Source: Allomyces macrogynus ATCC 38327 (taxonomy: Eukaryota > Blastocladiomycota > Blastocladiomycetes > Blastocladiales > Blastocladiaceae). Taken from it: a stretch of 64,000 nt of DNA. Made by a program: the position numbers and the translations under genes. Below, in pieces: positions 63,248 through 64,000 of this stretch. The notes beneath the pieces are model-generated. The model did no database searches. It saw only the letters and a list, made by a program, of their open reading frames with translations, and was not told the origin of the DNA. Position 1 is the stretch's first letter, and each line of letters opens with the position of its first letter. The stretch lies in NCBI GenBank assembly GCA_000151295.1, contig GG745329.1:895847-959846 (forward strand), in the 5' to 3' direction.

Positions 63248-64000
63248 AACGAGAGTCGAGATGCCGCGATGACGGGGTGGAGACGAGGTCCCCTGACGTA
63301 GGGGGGCGTGCAAGAAAGGATTCGTCCAACGGGGCGGTATTGGCCTGCAGTGACCCGGCTGGTCACTTGGGCCAGGGCCCCGACGAACGCGGAACGGAAT
63401 GTCGTTGATTGATTTTCCGTATGAAGCCTGGAGGGCGGCTTTGTAAAATACATGTCTATGCCCTGACAAATGCTTCTTTTTGTACTGAGGGCTGCAATTT
63501 GCGCTGATCCAAAATCGCGAGCATCCTTGACCAATGCAAATCGCACTTCTAACTTGCTTCTTTTGTGATTGTGCCACGCCGCGGCGACGGACGGACGTCT
63601 GTTGAGACCACACCTGGCCGCGCTTCGGTCCATATCGCTGCGCGCGCCAGTCGCTGCGTGATTGTGATCAGTGGAACGTTTGTCATGGCCATGTCTTGTT
63701 TCTTGGGTGATTCTGGATCATTTTTACCTGAACGGGGTTTCGGGTCATGGCCTGCTACTTGGTCTCGCTCAAGTCCATGCTGTCATGACTGACATCTGCT
63801 GTATCAAAGGAACCGAGTTACTGGCCCGACGTCAAGAGCAGGTGCGGTATCGTACAAACGATATTCATTCCTAAATCACGTCAGAAAAGCGAAACGAAAC
63901 AAAACGAAACAAAACGAAACGGTAAACGAGCAACACTGGAAGGCAAATCACATCAACGGAGAGCCAAATGGATACGGCGACGACGGCGACAGCGACGGGG
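63248..64000. other. 3' flank of second ACS and right end of window
   Basis: No gene is recognised in the last 750 bp. A small tandem repeat is present at about 63888-63921. Confidence 0.5.
63888..63921. repeat. Short tandem repeat (acaaaacgaa unit)
   Basis: Two full copies and partial flanking copies of the 10-bp unit acaaaacgaa (gaaacaaaacgaaacaaaac). A simple microsatellite. Confidence 0.8.

Noticed and set aside
1..64000. CRISPR arrays, bacterial operons, phage or plasmid features
   Set aside because: No direct-repeat/spacer arrays. Introns, a TATA-type promoter and nuclear gene content show eukaryotic chromosomal DNA.

Overview
This window is eukaryotic nuclear DNA from a GC-rich, gene-dense fungus. 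Most genes are split by short GT-AG introns (about 50-110 nt), and splice phases agree across exons wherever I could check them. Gene content is fungal: a YME2/RNA12 mitochondrial protein, an MDM1/SNX-type PXA-RGS-PX tether, a CreC/WDR20 WD40 protein and an ELO elongase. A six-repeat gelsolin-like protein and an MLKL-like pseudokinase suggest an early-diverging, possibly zoosporic lineage (Blastocladiomycota or Chytridiomycota). That placement is inference.

Layout. 1-3.5 kb: the 3' end of a coiled-coil gene and a large disordered ORF on the minus strand. 5.4-8.4 kb: a triose-phosphate-type transporter (minus) and a probable TEN1 telomere-capping subunit (plus). 8.4-11.9 kb: a poorer-GC, decayed stretch with broken ORFs, ending in a PIG-A pseudogene that lacks its middle third. 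12-17.6 kb: a gelsolin-repeat protein with an array of PLPPSR motifs (minus) and the splicing factor SYF2 (plus), divergently transcribed. 17.8-21.6 kb: an SR-type RRM protein (minus) and a four-helix membrane protein (plus). 22.3-25.6 kb: complex I subunit NDUFB9 (minus) head to head with glutamine-dependent NAD+ synthetase (plus). 26.2-29.5 kb: eIF2B gamma and a ZZ-finger protein. 29.7-34.7 kb: CreC/WDR20 and a fatty acid elongase (both minus). 36.3-38.3 kb: a truncated ThrE/Prm10-like transporter abutting a broken DUF4604 (KIAA1143-like) gene. 38.4-45.5 kb: MDM1-like sorting nexin (minus) head to head with YME2 (plus). 45.9-47.3 kb: an NAD-dependent epimerase-like protein (minus). 48.6 kb: tRNA-Ala(UGC). 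49.2-52.8 kb: helical bundle, pseudokinase and Sel1 repeats in one protein. 53.1-54.2 kb: translin. 55.9-63.2 kb: two tandem acetyl-CoA synthetases, the second with a mitochondrial-type leader, separated by a recent 346-bp inverted duplication of the 3' end of the first.

Most items are housekeeping genes. The most unusual are the MLKL-like pseudokinase, the near-perfect inverted repeat carrying the ACS 3' end, the PIG-A deletion pseudogene, the gelsolin/PLPPSR protein, and a 30-nt intron in the WDR20 gene. Exon coordinates were worked out by hand from reading frame, GT/AG sites, phase and remembered family landmarks. No alignment was run.
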